Translations under genes and position numbers: made by a program | Notes under the pieces: model-generated | The model's database searches: none | Told to the model about the DNA's origin: nothing | The model's input: only the letters and a program-made list of their open reading frames with translations | In this document: in pieces, positions 43,375 to 53,131 of the stretch | Position numbering within the stretch: position 1 is the stretch's first letter | Layout of the letters: each line of letters begins with the position of its first letter | From: Deltaproteobacteria bacterium | GTDB lineage: Bacteria; Myxococcota_A; UBA9160; UBA4427 | Direction: 5' to 3' | Assembly: GCA_029261855.1 (NCBI GenBank) | Contig: JAJDAN010000056.1 | Coordinates: 55,305-119,304, forward strand | Length of the DNA: 64,000 nt

Positions 43375-43803
43375 ATGTCAGTTCGGACCCTCTCCGCTCT
43401 TTGCATCCCACTCGGTCTGCTGGCCGCCGCCGCCTCGGCCGAGCAGGGGCCGCTGCCCGACCATCGCGGCTACAGCGAGTTTCAGCAGTACTGCGCGTCG
43501 TGTCACGGCGCCGATGCCGACGGCACCGGGCCGATGGCACCGGTGTTGAGCGTTCCGCCCGCCGACTTGCGCTTGCTGTCCGTCAAGTACGGCAAGCCGC
43601 TGCCGCGTCCCAAGCTGGTGGCGTTCATCGACGGCCGCCAGAGGGTGCGCGGCCACGGCAGCCGCGAGATGCCCGTCTGGGGAAAGCAGCTCTACGAAGC
43701 GACGCGCGGAGATGCGGCGCACGAGGGCCAGGTCCGCGGCACGATCCTCGTCATCATCGACTACCTGGACGCGCTGCAGATCGAAGACCCGGGCACGAGC
43801 TGA
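43375..43803 (+). CDS. Periplasmic monohaem cytochrome c
   Basis: 142 residues from an ATG with GAGGAGG upstream (43361-43367). Signal peptide about 1-22, then FQQYCASCHGADADGTGPMA with one CxxCH; a later MPVW supplies a candidate Met ligand. It is divergent from the other cytochrome c and shares a 289-bp promoter region with it, pointing to paired regulation. It converges on GAPDH. Confidence 0.88.
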   Translation: MSVRTLSALCIPLGLLAAAASAEQGPLPDHRGYSEFQQYCASCHGADADGTGPMAPVLSVPPADLRLLSVKYGKPLPRPKLVAFIDGRQRVRGHGSREMPVWGKQLYEATRGDAAHEGQVRGTILVIIDYLDALQIEDPGTS

Positions 43804-43869
43804 GCCCAACGCGTCCCGCAGGGCTGCTTGGAGCCCCACCCGGGCCGCGACGACTCCGCGTGTGAGACG

Positions 43870-44868
43870 CTAGAAGTGCGGCCAGGAAGCGACGTCCAGG
43901 CAGCGCGCCGCATAACCGTACTCGTTGTCGTACCAGACGAGCACCTTCGCCGCACGACCCACCGTCGCTGTCGCGCGGGCGTGGACGATGCCCGAGTACT
44001 GCTGCCCGAGAATGTCTGCGGACACGAGCTCGTCCTCGGTAAAGCCGAGGATGCCTTCCAGCTTCCCGTTGGCAGCCTCCAGCAGCGCATCGTTCACCGC
44101 CTGGGCGTCGACTGGGACGTTCAGGAACGCGCTGATGTCCGTCAGCGACCCATCGGGCACGGGGACCCGGACCGCGCTTGCCCGCATCTTGCCCTCGAGT
44201 TCGGGCAACACCTTTGCTGTCGCGCGGTCCGCGCCCGTCGTGGTCGGGATCATCGACCAAGCGGCTGCACGACCTCGATGGGGTTTGGAGGCCGGAACGT
44301 CGACGACGCTCTGCGACGCCGTGTAGGCGTGGACCGTCGTGACGAGGACGTGGTCGATCCCGAAGACGTCGTTCAAGACCTTGAGCGGCGGGGCCAGCGA
44401 GTTCGTCGTGCACGACGCATTGGAGACGACGAAGTGCCGCTCCGGGTCGAATACGTCGTCGTTCACACCCATGACCAGCATGCAGTCGGCGTCTGGCGAC
44501 GGTGCACCGACCAGCACGCGACCAGCGCCGGCCGTCAGGTGCTTCTGGGCCAGGTCGCGACTCACGAACTTGCCCGTGGACTCGATGACCACGTCGATCT
44601 CGAGCTCGCGCCAGGGCAGATCCGCGGGATCGGCTTCACTGAACAAGCGCACCGCTCGGTCACCGATCCGGAGTTGGCCGTCCTCGTGACGAATGGGGCC
44701 GTCGAAGCGCCCGTGAACGGAGTCGTACTGGAGCAGGTAGGCGATGCCGTCGGCAGGCGCGACGTCGTTGACGGCGACGATGTCGACGTCCCACTTGGCG
44801 TGACGCATCGCCATTCTCAGCATCGCACGGCCGGTTCGGCCCATTCCGTTGATCGCGATTCGTTTCAT
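43870..44868 (-). CDS. gap: Type I glyceraldehyde-3-phosphate dehydrogenase
   Basis: 332 residues, normal length. The NAD-binding GxGxxG reads NGMGRTGR rather than the common NGFGRIGR. Catalytic Cys153 is in SNASCTTNS, with His180 in TVHAYT. C-terminal WYDNEYGYAARCLD is intact. The Asn-Asp pair at 34-35 favours NAD. It catalyses oxidative phosphorylation of glyceraldehyde-3-phosphate in glycolysis. No other glycolytic gene is adjacent, so it may be a second copy. Confidence 0.95.
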   Translation of the reverse strand: MKRIAINGMGRTGRAMLRMAMRHAKWDVDIVAVNDVAPADGIAYLLQYDSVHGRFDGPIRHEDGQLRIGDRAVRLFSEADPADLPWRELEIDVVIESTGKFVSRDLAQKHLTAGAGRVLVGAPSPDADCMLVMGVNDDVFDPERHFVVSNASCTTNSLAPPLKVLNDVFGIDHVLVTTVHAYTASQSVVDVPASKPHRGRAAAWSMIPTTTGADRATAKVLPELEGKMRASAVRVPVPDGSLTDISAFLNVPVDAQAVNDALLEAANGKLEGILGFTEDELVSADILGQQYSGIVHARATATVGRAAKVLVWYDNEYGYAARCLDVASWPHF

Positions 44869-45002
44869 GCGGCCAACGTAGCGCCGACGAGTCAGTTCTC
44901 CCTCACGAGGCCCTTAACGCCCCAGCAAGCCTGGTGCGCGCCCGCGCTAGGCGATGGCAGGCGGCACGAGACTTGCGTTGTCGAAAGGAGGAGGTGGATC
45001 CA

Positions 45003-45944
45003 ATGAAGGGATCAGCCCGGTTCCGGATCGCCGCCGCCGCAGTTCTCGCAGTAGCGACCGTGGGTGCGCCTGCGGTCGCCGCGGACTTCGAGACGGATCT
45101 CGCCCGTGTCACGAAGGCGCTCCAGGAAAACCCCTCGGGCGTCCTGACGGCGGCGCGCCAAGCCTGCCTGAACCGCCGACGTTTCGCCCTGCAGCTGTAC
45201 GACCAGGGCCAGGAGGCCCGGGCATCGCGCAGACTCAAGACCTGCTTCGCGCTGCTCGACATTCCCGAGACCGCGCCCCAGGCGAAGGTCGTCGCCGTGA
45301 AGCCCGAGGACCTGCAGGCGAAGGCCGCACGCGAGCTGGAACGCGCCCTCGCGCTCGAGCCGGATGTCGCCAATGGCCTCGAGATCTACCGCGAATGCGC
45401 GGCCTGCCATCTGCCCGAGGCTTGGGGGCTCCACAACGGCTCCGTCCCGCAGATCGCGGCACAACACCGCAAGGTGATCATCAAGCAACTGGCCGACATC
45501 CGGGCGGGCAACCGGGAAAACTGGGTGATGGTCCCCTACTCGTCCGCCGAGAGCATCGGCGGACCCCAGGCCCTCGCCGACGTCGCAGCGTACATCGAAA
45601 GCCTGGAAGTCAGCATCGACAACGCGAAGGGGCCCGGGGTCGACCTCGAGCTGGGCGGGCGCCTGTACGCAGACAACTGTGTTCGATGCCACGGCGCGAC
45701 CGGCGAGGGAGACAGCGAGCGTTTGATTCCCCGCCTCCAGGCGCAGCACTACAACTACCTCGTGCGCCAGTTCGAATGGATTCGCGACGGCAAGCGCCGC
45801 AACGCGGACGCGGAGATGGCGACGCAGATCCGGGACTTCGGGGACCGAGAGACACACGCCGTGCTCGACTACGTCTCGCGCCTCACTCCGCCCGAGGCGC
45901 TGCAAGCTCCACCCGGCTGGGAGAACCCCGACTTCCAGCGCTGA
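45003..45944 (+). CDS. Periplasmic di-haem cytochrome c (c4-like)
   Basis: 313 residues from an ATG with AAGGAGGAGG upstream. Signal peptide about 1-27. An N-terminal helical Cys-containing region (residues 30-110) precedes two haem units: YRECAACHLPEAWG and YADNCVRCHGATGEGD. The second half resembles cytochrome c4 (LIPRLQAQHYNYLVRQFEWI, then GKRRNADAEM). It may shuttle electrons to nearby respiratory enzymes. The extra N-terminal region is not typical and not recognised. Confidence 0.85.
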   Translation: MKGSARFRIAAAAVLAVATVGAPAVAADFETDLARVTKALQENPSGVLTAARQACLNRRRFALQLYDQGQEARASRRLKTCFALLDIPETAPQAKVVAVKPEDLQAKAARELERALALEPDVANGLEIYRECAACHLPEAWGLHNGSVPQIAAQHRKVIIKQLADIRAGNRENWVMVPYSSAESIGGPQALADVAAYIESLEVSIDNAKGPGVDLELGGRLYADNCVRCHGATGEGDSERLIPRLQAQHYNYLVRQFEWIRDGKRRNADAEMATQIRDFGDRETHAVLDYVSRLTPPEALQAPPGWENPDFQR

Positions 45945-45993
45945 GTGTGCGCTAGCGACGGGAACCCGGGCTGCGGTCGCGACCAGCTAGCTG

Positions 45994-46012
45994 GCGAAGC
46001 CGTAGGCTTCGC
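45994..46012. terminator. Hairpin between cytochrome c4-like and ABM genes
   Basis: GCGAAGCC (45994-46001), loop GTA, GGCTTCGC (46005-46012): a perfect 8-bp stem between convergent genes. There is no long U-tract, so terminator function is probable but not certain. A second stem follows at 46033. Confidence 0.55.
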
Positions 46013-46032
46013 TTGCGACGGAAGCCGAAGTT

Positions 46033-46049
46033 CCAAGACTCCGTCTTGG
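46033..46049. terminator. Second hairpin of the same convergent intergenic region
   Basis: CCAAGAC (46033-46039), loop TCC, GTCTTGG (46043-46049). Together with the stem at 45994 it forms a tandem hairpin pair just before the stop of the ABM gene on the minus strand. Confidence 0.5.
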
Positions 46050-46058
46050 GTCGGCCTC

Positions 46059-46376
46059 CTAGGTGTCGCCGTCCCGGCTGAACCTCGACTCCCTCGGCGC
46101 CTCGCATACGTAGAGCGTGTACTCCTCGTAGAACTTCTGGCGCCCCAGCTCCTGGGTCTTCACGTGTTCGGGATGCGTCCGCCAGGCGTTCAGATGCTCG
46201 GCAGAGTCCCACTCGTGAATCGAGACACGCTCTCCGTCTTCCGCGAAGTAGCCCTTCCAGGAAACGAAGCCGGGCATCGCCCTCGCGATCTCCGCCATCT
46301 GGTCCGCCAGCGCGTAGTAGGCGTCCCGGGCCTCAGGCCTGATTCGCGCTCGAAAGACTGCAACCACCATGTCCAT
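46059..46376 (-). CDS. ABM-domain (antibiotic biosynthesis monooxygenase-like) protein
   Basis: 105 residues. The dimeric ferredoxin-like ABM fold shows in MVVAVFRARIRPEARDAYYA, PGFVSWKGYFAED and VSIHEWDSAEHLNAWRTHPE. Such proteins are cofactor-free oxygenases or haem-degrading or quinol-oxidising enzymes. It starts right after the glutathione S-transferase stop with no gap, so the two share a transcript and perhaps a detoxification role. Confidence 0.85.
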   Translation of the reverse strand: MDMVVAVFRARIRPEARDAYYALADQMAEIARAMPGFVSWKGYFAEDGERVSIHEWDSAEHLNAWRTHPEHVKTQELGRQKFYEEYTLYVCEAPRESRFSRDGDT

Positions 46377-47021
46377 CTACTCCCGATCGTGCTTCCAGAG
46401 ATCGACTTGGGTATCTCGCCAGGCGGGGAATGCCTCCAGGCGACCGTACCAGGAGGCCAGGTTGAGAAACTCGTCGAAGGGGAATTCCGCGGCGCGGAAG
46501 TACGTCATCATGCCCGCGAGCGAGAAGTCTGCGATGGTCAGCTCGCCTAGCGCCAGGAATGGTCGATCGACTAGATGCGCGTCGACTCTGGTCAAGAGCG
46601 GTCGCAAGGTCTCATCGTTCCACGCAGGGACTTCCGCGGGAGCCGGGACCGCGTCCGGAAGCAGCTTGTGGCCGACGAACGCGGATAGCACGGCGGTCAA
46701 TGCAGGCTGCCAGTGCGCCGCCTCCCAGAACATCCAGCTCGTGATCTCGGCGCGCTCTCTCGCGTCCTGCGAGAAGAGCCTGGCGCCTCCGTACGCCTCG
46801 GAGATGTACTGAAGGATCGCGTTCGACTCCGTGAGCACGAAGCCGTCGTCCACCAGGCTCGGGATCTTCCCGCTCGGATTGACGCGGAGATAGTCGGGCG
46901 ACCGGCCTTCACCGCGATACACGTTGACGAGTCGAACCCGCGACTCGATGCCCAGGTGCTGGGTCACGGCCAGGACCTTCCGCCCATTGGCGGAGAGAGG
47001 TGTGGTGTAGAGCGTGTACAT
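46377..47021 (-). CDS. Glutathione S-transferase family protein
   Basis: 214 residues. Thioredoxin-fold N-terminal half: YTTPLSANGRKVLAVTQHLG, then VNPSGKIPSLVDDG and LTESNAILQYIS with the cis-Pro and Ser-Asn glutathione sites. The all-helical C-terminal half has FLALGELTIADFSLAGM. The Ser in the first loop is a plausible catalytic residue. It conjugates glutathione to electrophiles or isomerises substrates. Operon with the ABM gene. Confidence 0.92.
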   Translation of the reverse strand: MYTLYTTPLSANGRKVLAVTQHLGIESRVRLVNVYRGEGRSPDYLRVNPSGKIPSLVDDGFVLTESNAILQYISEAYGGARLFSQDARERAEITSWMFWEAAHWQPALTAVLSAFVGHKLLPDAVPAPAEVPAWNDETLRPLLTRVDAHLVDRPFLALGELTIADFSLAGMMTYFRAAEFPFDEFLNLASWYGRLEAFPAWRDTQVDLWKHDRE

Positions 47022-47218
47022 CGGGGCATCGCATCAGGCGAAGTTTGATCGGAGGGCGCCGGGGCGAATTCGCCGGGGCTAGGGACACTCGAAGCAGTAT
47101 AGGCGTGCTGCGCCGTACGGACTCGACGCCTTGCCCCCACCGACTGGCAGCTCCTGGCCAGGTTCGAGCGCGAGAAACGGGTGTCTACCGCGTTCCGTGG
47201 TGCGTCCGCGAAGCTCGT

Positions 47219-50200
47219 CTAGCGCCTCCGCCCCCGCCTCCGCACCCACGCCAGGGTCGTCAGCGCTGCCAGCATCATCACGGACGCGCCCGGCTCGGGC
47301 ACCACGCGCATCTGCTCGGGGAGACAGTTCTCGCGCAGGAACTTCCAGCCGAGGTTGTTGTCCTCGGACAGCTCGCTCACGAAGTCGCCCGCGTCGATCC
47401 GGACGAAGAGCCGGCTCTCGGGCATGCACGCCGAGCCCGCTCCGCAGTCGGCGTCGTCCTGACAGCGCAGCCCGGCGGTGGCCGGGTCCTGCAGGCTGCA
47501 GACGTTGTACGGGGCGCCGAGGCTGGGTACGCAGGCACCGCCGACACCGCAGTCCAGGTCGTCGTCGCAGCTTGCGCCTTCCGGCTCGTCGCCCGCGCCG
47601 TCGCAGATGAAGACCGCCGTGACAGTGTCGGCCACCACGACGTCGACCGCCGAGGCGTTGTCGACGTCGTCCTGGGGCGCGATCGGCGGCGCCACGCTGC
47701 TCGCGAGCAGGACCGAGTCCATCGACGGCTCACGCGGGTCGCCCAGCCAGAACTCGACGTCCACGGCCGGCGTCTCGACCAGGCTGTAGTTGTGGACGCG
47801 GGTCTGCAGGGTGAACGTCTCGTTGGAGGGCTCGTACTCGCAGGCCAGCTCTTTCGTCTGTAGGTTCGCGACCCCGCTCACGACCTGGTTGCCGAGCTGC
47901 GCGAAGTTGCGGCGGCGGGGCAGGGAGATGGCCGGATCCGAGCGCAGGCGATAGACGGTGTTCAGGCAGTTGGGATCCATCGGGTCGTTGATGATGTCGA
48001 CCGCGTAGTCGAGCACCACGGCTCCCGTCGCGTCGATGCGGACGAAGGGCGTCACCGTGTAGGGCAGCGCGGACGAGGCGGACTCGTTCGTGTAGGACCA
48101 GCCGAGGGTCACCTGCTCGCTCACGTCGGTGGTGTGGGTGGTGGTGCTCGTGCTCTCGTAGCTACCCGAGAACGAGACGCCCACGCCGTAGTAGGAGGCG
48201 CTGCCCCCGGCCTGGAAGATCAGGCTTCCCGACTTCGAGGCTTCGGTGCCGCCCGTGATCTGCTGGCTGAGGAACCAGGAGCCATCGCTCACCGCACCGA
48301 TATCCGTGCCCTGCGTCGCGTAGGTCAGCGGCATGGTCGGGCTTCCCAGGCTGCAGCACTCGCCCGTGCCGAGCTTGTAGTAGTCCAGCGGCTTGTACGA
48401 GAGCAGATTCCCCGGCACGTGGACGGGCAGGATGAGCGAGTTCGAGAGCACGCTGGTCGTGCTGATGCCCGCCGGCAGGGTCCGTACGATCGTCACCGTG
48501 ACGGGCTTTTGCGGAACGCCGTCGTCCATCACGAGGTTGCCGCCTTCGAACACCTCGTACTCGTAGACGCGATAGCGGGTCTCGCTGGCCGACGCCGTGT
48601 CGACGTAGTCCGCGTCCTGGGACGAGATCTGTACCAGGCTGTCGCCGCCCGAGGTGATGTCGGTATCGGTGTATTTTCGCTCGACACTCGCGCCGAAGGG
48701 GCCGGCGCTGAAACCGCCGCTGAGGGACCGTGTGACCGTGTTCTCGATTCTCGAGCCGTAGGACTCGGCCGACTGCGTCGTGTACTGGGTCACCAGGCCG
48801 TCGCAGGTGCCGTTGCCTTCGGGCCCGTCGCACTGCGCCCAGTTCACGTCGAGGAGCGGGTCCGTGAGGCAGGCGGGGGGGGGGTCGAGCTCGTCGAGCA
48901 AGTCGAGGTGCCGGGGCGGCGCACTCAAGACGAGGGTCGGCTGCTCCACCGTGGTGTCGACCACCACCCGCGCCGGGCCCAGGCGCAGGGCGTCTTCGTC
49001 CCAATCCGGGAAGGACGCAGCCAGAGGCAGCGCGGGAAGATGATCCGCGTCGCTCAGCAACGTGTTGTCCAGGCGCGACGCCGGCAGCAGCGTGAGGCCC
49101 GTGAAGTCGCCGCCCGGGTCACCCGGGCCGGACTCGGTGAGATCCACACGCCACACGTCCAAGAGCTGGTACTGACCGAAGATGTCGAAGAAGCAGAACG
49201 GAATGCAGTTCTGGTCCCTCCCGAACGACACGCTGCTGACCGCGACCACCTCGCGGTCCCACGAACTCAAGCGCCCCGCCGAGTCGTCCCCCGGATCTCC
49301 GTCGAGGTCCGTCACGGCGAGATCGCAGTCTCCCTGGGCGAGGCCGATCGATCCGTCGCTGTAGTTGAACCCGCCGAGCTGGCCGCGCGCCGAGCCCACG
49401 CCATTCAAGGGGACGACGTCCTGGAGTTCTGCGCCTGCGACCTGCGCCTCGAACACCTGGAGACCGTTCTGGCTGCGGAAGACCGCGATCTCCTCGAGCG
49501 GGCCACCGGCCAGATCGCCGGTCGCGAGACACACGGGATTGTTCTGCGGGAAGCGCGTGAGGAAGGACGGCTGGGTCGATCCGGCCGATCCGAGCGTGGC
49601 CTCGAGCAGGTGCCGGAGGATCGAGTTCGTCACCATCGGGTCGCCGGGCTTCGGCTGGCAGGCCTCGCGCGGGTAGTCGGCGTTCGGTGTGCCGACGTCG
49701 CAGGCTGGAAGGTGGGCGAGAAAGAGGTCCTGATCGTCGGCACCGGGCGCGCAGCTGTTCGGCTGACCGCCGGGCGGGTCGCCGCAGCGCGCGGGCCGCA
49801 TGGTGATCAGGTCCGCACTCGTCTGCCGGAAGTTGTCCGAGACGTAAATGTAGTCCGCGAGCACGACGAGGGACTCGGGCAACGCGCGCTCGAAGCTGTT
49901 GCCGACGCTGGGCGACGGCGTCAGGCGTGCGCCGCGCGCCTCCAGCTTGCTGAGATAGCAGTCGGTCTCGAACTGCCCGAAAGCGGTCTGACAGCCGACC
50001 GGACGCCCTGCGGCGTTCGCATTGATGAAGCGCGTCATGTGGTCGAACTGCTCGGCGCTATTCGGTCCCGTGAAGCGGTGCTGGGAGAAAAAGTCGGAGC
50101 CCCGGGCAACGAGGCACGGCAAACCGCCCACGCACTCGTTCGAGGAGACGAGAAAGTCGACGAAGTCGACGCGGAAGTTCTCGAAGTCGTTCGTCTGCTC

Positions 50201-50989
50201 TCGCGGCAGCGGCGCGGGACCGCTCGGTGTCACGATCGCGATCGAGTCGAGCAGGTTGCCGTCGAAGTCTCCGGTGGTGAGCGCCAGACGGGCAGATCGG
50301 AAGAGCGCCGGGTCCATGAAAGCCCGCTGCGCGGCCGGGAGCGCGTAGACGGCGCGGATGCCCGTCACGGGATGCCAGTCGATCACCTCCACCGCGATCG
50401 TGAAGTCGTCACTCCAGTAGGCGAGCACCAGCTCGTCGAGGGGGTCGGAGTCGAGCTGCGCGGCGGCGAGTTGCACGAAGCGTCGTGCCTCGATGCCGTC
50501 TGCGCCGAAGATCGCGACGGCTGGGCTGTCGGCCATGTCGGCGAGGCTGTTCGCGACGACCATGGTCGGGCACGGATCCCCCCCGTTCTGGGAGCAGATC
50601 TCGAGGATCACGCGATCGCCGGCGACAGCAGTTGCGAACGCGAGCTGATCGCCGCCGGGGAGTAGGGGATGGAAGCGGCCGCGCGCCGTGGCGAGCTGGG
50701 TGTCGGGCGAGGCGGAGGCCGCGTTGTGCACCCGCTGCGAGACGTCTGCGACGCCGAGGTCTGCGCCTTCGAGCGTGCAGGGGTCGCCGTCGTCGCAGTC
50801 GAACACCTCGATGTCGAACGGCGTCAGGCCACCGTCGTCCAGTCGTCCGAGCATCCGGACGATTTCCGCGCGGTCTGCGAGCGAAGGGTCCTGGCCTGCC
50901 GGCCCCCGTTGCTCGAACGGGGTCCGCACCTGCGCGAGCGCGACCCCCGGAACCACCAGGAGAAGCCAGAAGAGAACCCGATACGCCAT
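47219..50989 (-). CDS. Very large secreted protein with PEP-CTERM tail
   Basis: 1256 residues from the ATG at 50989 (GGAGG five bases upstream). Signal peptide ends about residue 20 (GVALAQ). The body is beta-rich with FG-GAP-like stretches in the first half (LVLAYWSDDFTIAVEVIDW, ALTTGDFDGNLLDSIAIVTP) and a region of cysteine-rich units near the end (CDDDLDCGVGGACVP, CQDDADCGAGSACMP) common in myxobacterial surface proteins. It ends in VPEPGASVMMLAALTTLAWV plus RRRGRRR, a textbook PEP-CTERM signal that an exosortase would process. The adhesive or extracellular role is inferred. No exosortase gene is in the window. Confidence 0.85.
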   Translation of the reverse strand: MAYRVLFWLLLVVPGVALAQVRTPFEQRGPAGQDPSLADRAEIVRMLGRLDDGGLTPFDIEVFDCDDGDPCTLEGADLGVADVSQRVHNAASASPDTQLATARGRFHPLLPGGDQLAFATAVAGDRVILEICSQNGGDPCPTMVVANSLADMADSPAVAIFGADGIEARRFVQLAAAQLDSDPLDELVLAYWSDDFTIAVEVIDWHPVTGIRAVYALPAAQRAFMDPALFRSARLALTTGDFDGNLLDSIAIVTPSGPAPLPREQTNDFENFRVDFVDFLVSSNECVGGLPCLVARGSDFFSQHRFTGPNSAEQFDHMTRFINANAAGRPVGCQTAFGQFETDCYLSKLEARGARLTPSPSVGNSFERALPESLVVLADYIYVSDNFRQTSADLITMRPARCGDPPGGQPNSCAPGADDQDLFLAHLPACDVGTPNADYPREACQPKPGDPMVTNSILRHLLEATLGSAGSTQPSFLTRFPQNNPVCLATGDLAGGPLEEIAVFRSQNGLQVFEAQVAGAELQDVVPLNGVGSARGQLGGFNYSDGSIGLAQGDCDLAVTDLDGDPGDDSAGRLSSWDREVVAVSSVSFGRDQNCIPFCFFDIFGQYQLLDVWRVDLTESGPGDPGGDFTGLTLLPASRLDNTLLSDADHLPALPLAASFPDWDEDALRLGPARVVVDTTVEQPTLVLSAPPRHLDLLDELDPPPACLTDPLLDVNWAQCDGPEGNGTCDGLVTQYTTQSAESYGSRIENTVTRSLSGGFSAGPFGASVERKYTDTDITSGGDSLVQISSQDADYVDTASASETRYRVYEYEVFEGGNLVMDDGVPQKPVTVTIVRTLPAGISTTSVLSNSLILPVHVPGNLLSYKPLDYYKLGTGECCSLGSPTMPLTYATQGTDIGAVSDGSWFLSQQITGGTEASKSGSLIFQAGGSASYYGVGVSFSGSYESTSTTTHTTDVSEQVTLGWSYTNESASSALPYTVTPFVRIDATGAVVLDYAVDIINDPMDPNCLNTVYRLRSDPAISLPRRRNFAQLGNQVVSGVANLQTKELACEYEPSNETFTLQTRVHNYSLVETPAVDVEFWLGDPREPSMDSVLLASSVAPPIAPQDDVDNASAVDVVVADTVTAVFICDGAGDEPEGASCDDDLDCGVGGACVPSLGAPYNVCSLQDPATAGLRCQDDADCGAGSACMPESRLFVRIDAGDFVSELSEDNNLGWKFLRENCLPEQMRVVPEPGASVMMLAALTTLAWVRRRGRRR

Positions 50990-51181
50990 TGCCGCCTCCG
51001 ATGCGAAGAACCTCGAAGGCAGTGCATCACGCGCGGCTGGGCCGGGACAGGGGCCGCGCCCGATCTCCCCGCCCGTTGTGTGCGGCATGTCACAGACAGC
51101 CGGGAAGATCCGCAGATCGGCGGCCAGAGGACCGCTCGGGCGCTACAAAGCACCGCGACCGACGCGATCGATCGGGGAATC

Positions 51182-53131
51182 ATGTCTGCCACATCTGCCA
51201 AGTCGGCAAGGAATCGGATCCGGGCCCTGCTGCTGGCCGCGCTCCTGGCGCTCGGCTGCGCGGGTGCCGACGACGGTCCGCGGGTCGACGCGGGCGTGCT
51301 CGATCTTTCCGGCTGGCAGTTCGAGAGCCAGGGCATCGTCTCGCTGGTGGGAGAGTGGGAGATCTGCTGGGGAGCGCTGGTCGAGCCGGACCCGCGCAGC
51401 GAGGCCTGCCCGACCGGCGGCGCCGACGGCCGCTGGCAGAACTTCCCGGTCCCCCGGCTGTGGAGCGATTCCGGCGTCTCGAGCCCGATCGGCGGCAAGG
51501 GGGTCGCGACGTATCGCGCCCGCATCGCGCTGCCGCCGGACGCCGGGCCACTGGTTCTGCACGTCGGTTCCCCCCTCACCGCATACCGGTTGTGGCTGAA
51601 CGGCGCGCCGCACGGCGGCGTCGGAACGGTTTCGATCGACGCCGCGTCTGCCGTCGCCAAGCTCGCGGATCGCGACTACTCGGTTTCCGCCGCACTCCCG
51701 GACCCGGTCCCGCAGCTCGAGGTTCTGGTGCAGGTCTCGAACCACGAGTTCCGCGGCGGGGGGCTGCGCCGGATCTGGTACCTCGGGCTCGACCAGCAGG
51801 TCGCCACCCGCAACGGCTACGAGCTGCTGCTCTACACCTCCTTCATGAGCACGAGCGTGATCATCGGGCTCGTCTTCCTGGCTCAGTTCGCGTTCCGTCC
51901 GAGCGAGCGGGCACGGGGCTGGCTCGGGCTCTTCGCGGTCCTTGTCGGCCTGCGGATCATCCCCGCGTCCACGTCCGAGCTCTACCAGCTGATGGGGGGC
52001 TGGGCCTCGTTCGCGCTGCTGCTGCGGCTCGAGTACGCGAACACGGCGCTGCTGATCTTCGCGGCCGCCGGGTACCTCGGAAGCAAGGTGCCCGACGTCG
52101 TGCCGGTCGCGGCGACCCGGGTGCTCCAGCTCACCGCACTCGCACTCGTTCCGATCCACCTGCTGGCGCCGCTCGAAACCGTGCTCGCGACCTTGCCGGT
52201 GATCCTCGCGCTGCCGCCCCTGGTGATCCTGCTGGCCGTCGTGAGCTACGGGCGCGCGTGGTGGCGAGGACGCGAGGGCGTCGGCTCGACGCTGCTCGTG
52301 ACGTCGATCTTCGGCCTGGGAGTCGTACACGACGTGGTCCGGACCCAGACCGGCCTCGGTGCGCCCATCGAACTGTTCCCGTACTTCGTCGTCTTCTCGA
52401 TCGCCCTCGAGTCGAGTTCGCTGCTCCGGTCCTTCGCGCGCAGCCTCGCGAACGTCGAGCGGCTCTCGAGTGAGCTGCAGGAATCGAACTTCGAGCTGCA
52501 GGAAACCGAGGAAGCAGTCGTTCGCTTCGTGCCCTTCGACGTCCTTCGAACGCTCGGCAAGCAGTCGGTCCGGGACGTGCGCCCGGGGATCCACGCGACC
52601 GCCGAGATGACCGTGCTGAGCTGCGTGCTCGAGGCCGACGGCGCCGACCACTTTTCAGTGGTGAACGAGTTCGTGAGTCGCGCCGGAGGCATCGTCCAGG
52701 CGCGAGGCGGTTTCTTCAGTCAGCAACTCGGAGACCGGATGGTCGCGCTGTTTCCGGGCGAGGCGGACGAAGCGCTGGCGTCCGCGCTCGAGATCCAGGA
52801 AGTCGCGCGCGGGCTCGGCCGGGTCCGCATCGGCATCGCCAGCGGACCGGTGATCCTGGGTGCGGTCGGCGGAGAGGACAGCTTGTCCGGCGTGGCCCTC
52901 GGAGCGACGGTGAGTGCGGCGCACCAGCTCATGGAGGAGACGCGCAGCCAGGACGTGTCCGTGCTCGTCTCCGGCTCTACACGCGACCGACTGCGCGATC
53001 CGTCGCGCCATCCGCTTCGCGCCATCGCCGCGAACTCGGGAGCCGACCCCGCTACGGTCTTCGCGTTGCGGGGTACGGGCGAGGGCCCGGACAAGGGTGC
53101 GGGCGAGAGCCCCGCTAGCGCAGCAGGGTAA
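51182..53131 (+). CDS. 7TMR-DISM-type membrane protein with degenerate class III cyclase domain
   Basis: 649 residues. Lipobox-like signal (LLALGCAG, about 19-26), an extracellular jelly-roll domain (30-215; SLVGEWEICWG, KGVATYRARIALPP), seven hydrophobic helices (220-420), a short coiled coil (ERLSSELQESNFELQETEEA), and a C-terminal nucleotide-cyclase fold (440-630; GGFFSQQLGDRMVALFPGEA; RVRIGIASGPVILGAVGG). The first metal-binding Asp expected near VLSCVLEADG is absent, and the substrate region ALGATVSAAHQLM lacks the usual Asn and Arg. It is probably a receptor-like regulator rather than an active cyclase. It is convergent with, and overlaps by 17 bp, a Crp-family regulator. Confidence 0.8.
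   Translation: MSATSAKSARNRIRALLLAALLALGCAGADDGPRVDAGVLDLSGWQFESQGIVSLVGEWEICWGALVEPDPRSEACPTGGADGRWQNFPVPRLWSDSGVSSPIGGKGVATYRARIALPPDAGPLVLHVGSPLTAYRLWLNGAPHGGVGTVSIDAASAVAKLADRDYSVSAALPDPVPQLEVLVQVSNHEFRGGGLRRIWYLGLDQQVATRNGYELLLYTSFMSTSVIIGLVFLAQFAFRPSERARGWLGLFAVLVGLRIIPASTSELYQLMGGWASFALLLRLEYANTALLIFAAAGYLGSKVPDVVPVAATRVLQLTALALVPIHLLAPLETVLATLPVILALPPLVILLAVVSYGRAWWRGREGVGSTLLVTSIFGLGVVHDVVRTQTGLGAPIELFPYFVVFSIALESSSLLRSFARSLANVERLSSELQESNFELQETEEAVVRFVPFDVLRTLGKQSVRDVRPGIHATAEMTVLSCVLEADGADHFSVVNEFVSRAGGIVQARGGFFSQQLGDRMVALFPGEADEALASALEIQEVARGLGRVRIGIASGPVILGAVGGEDSLSGVALGATVSAAHQLMEETRSQDVSVLVSGSTRDRLRDPSRHPLRAIAANSGADPATVFALRGTGEGPDKGAGESPASAAG

Noticed and set aside
48134..50665. 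843-residue open frame on the plus strand
   Set aside because: It is antisense to the giant PEP-CTERM protein, lacks a signal or domain, and has Arg/Val/Glu-rich composition typical of shadow frames in GC-rich DNA.
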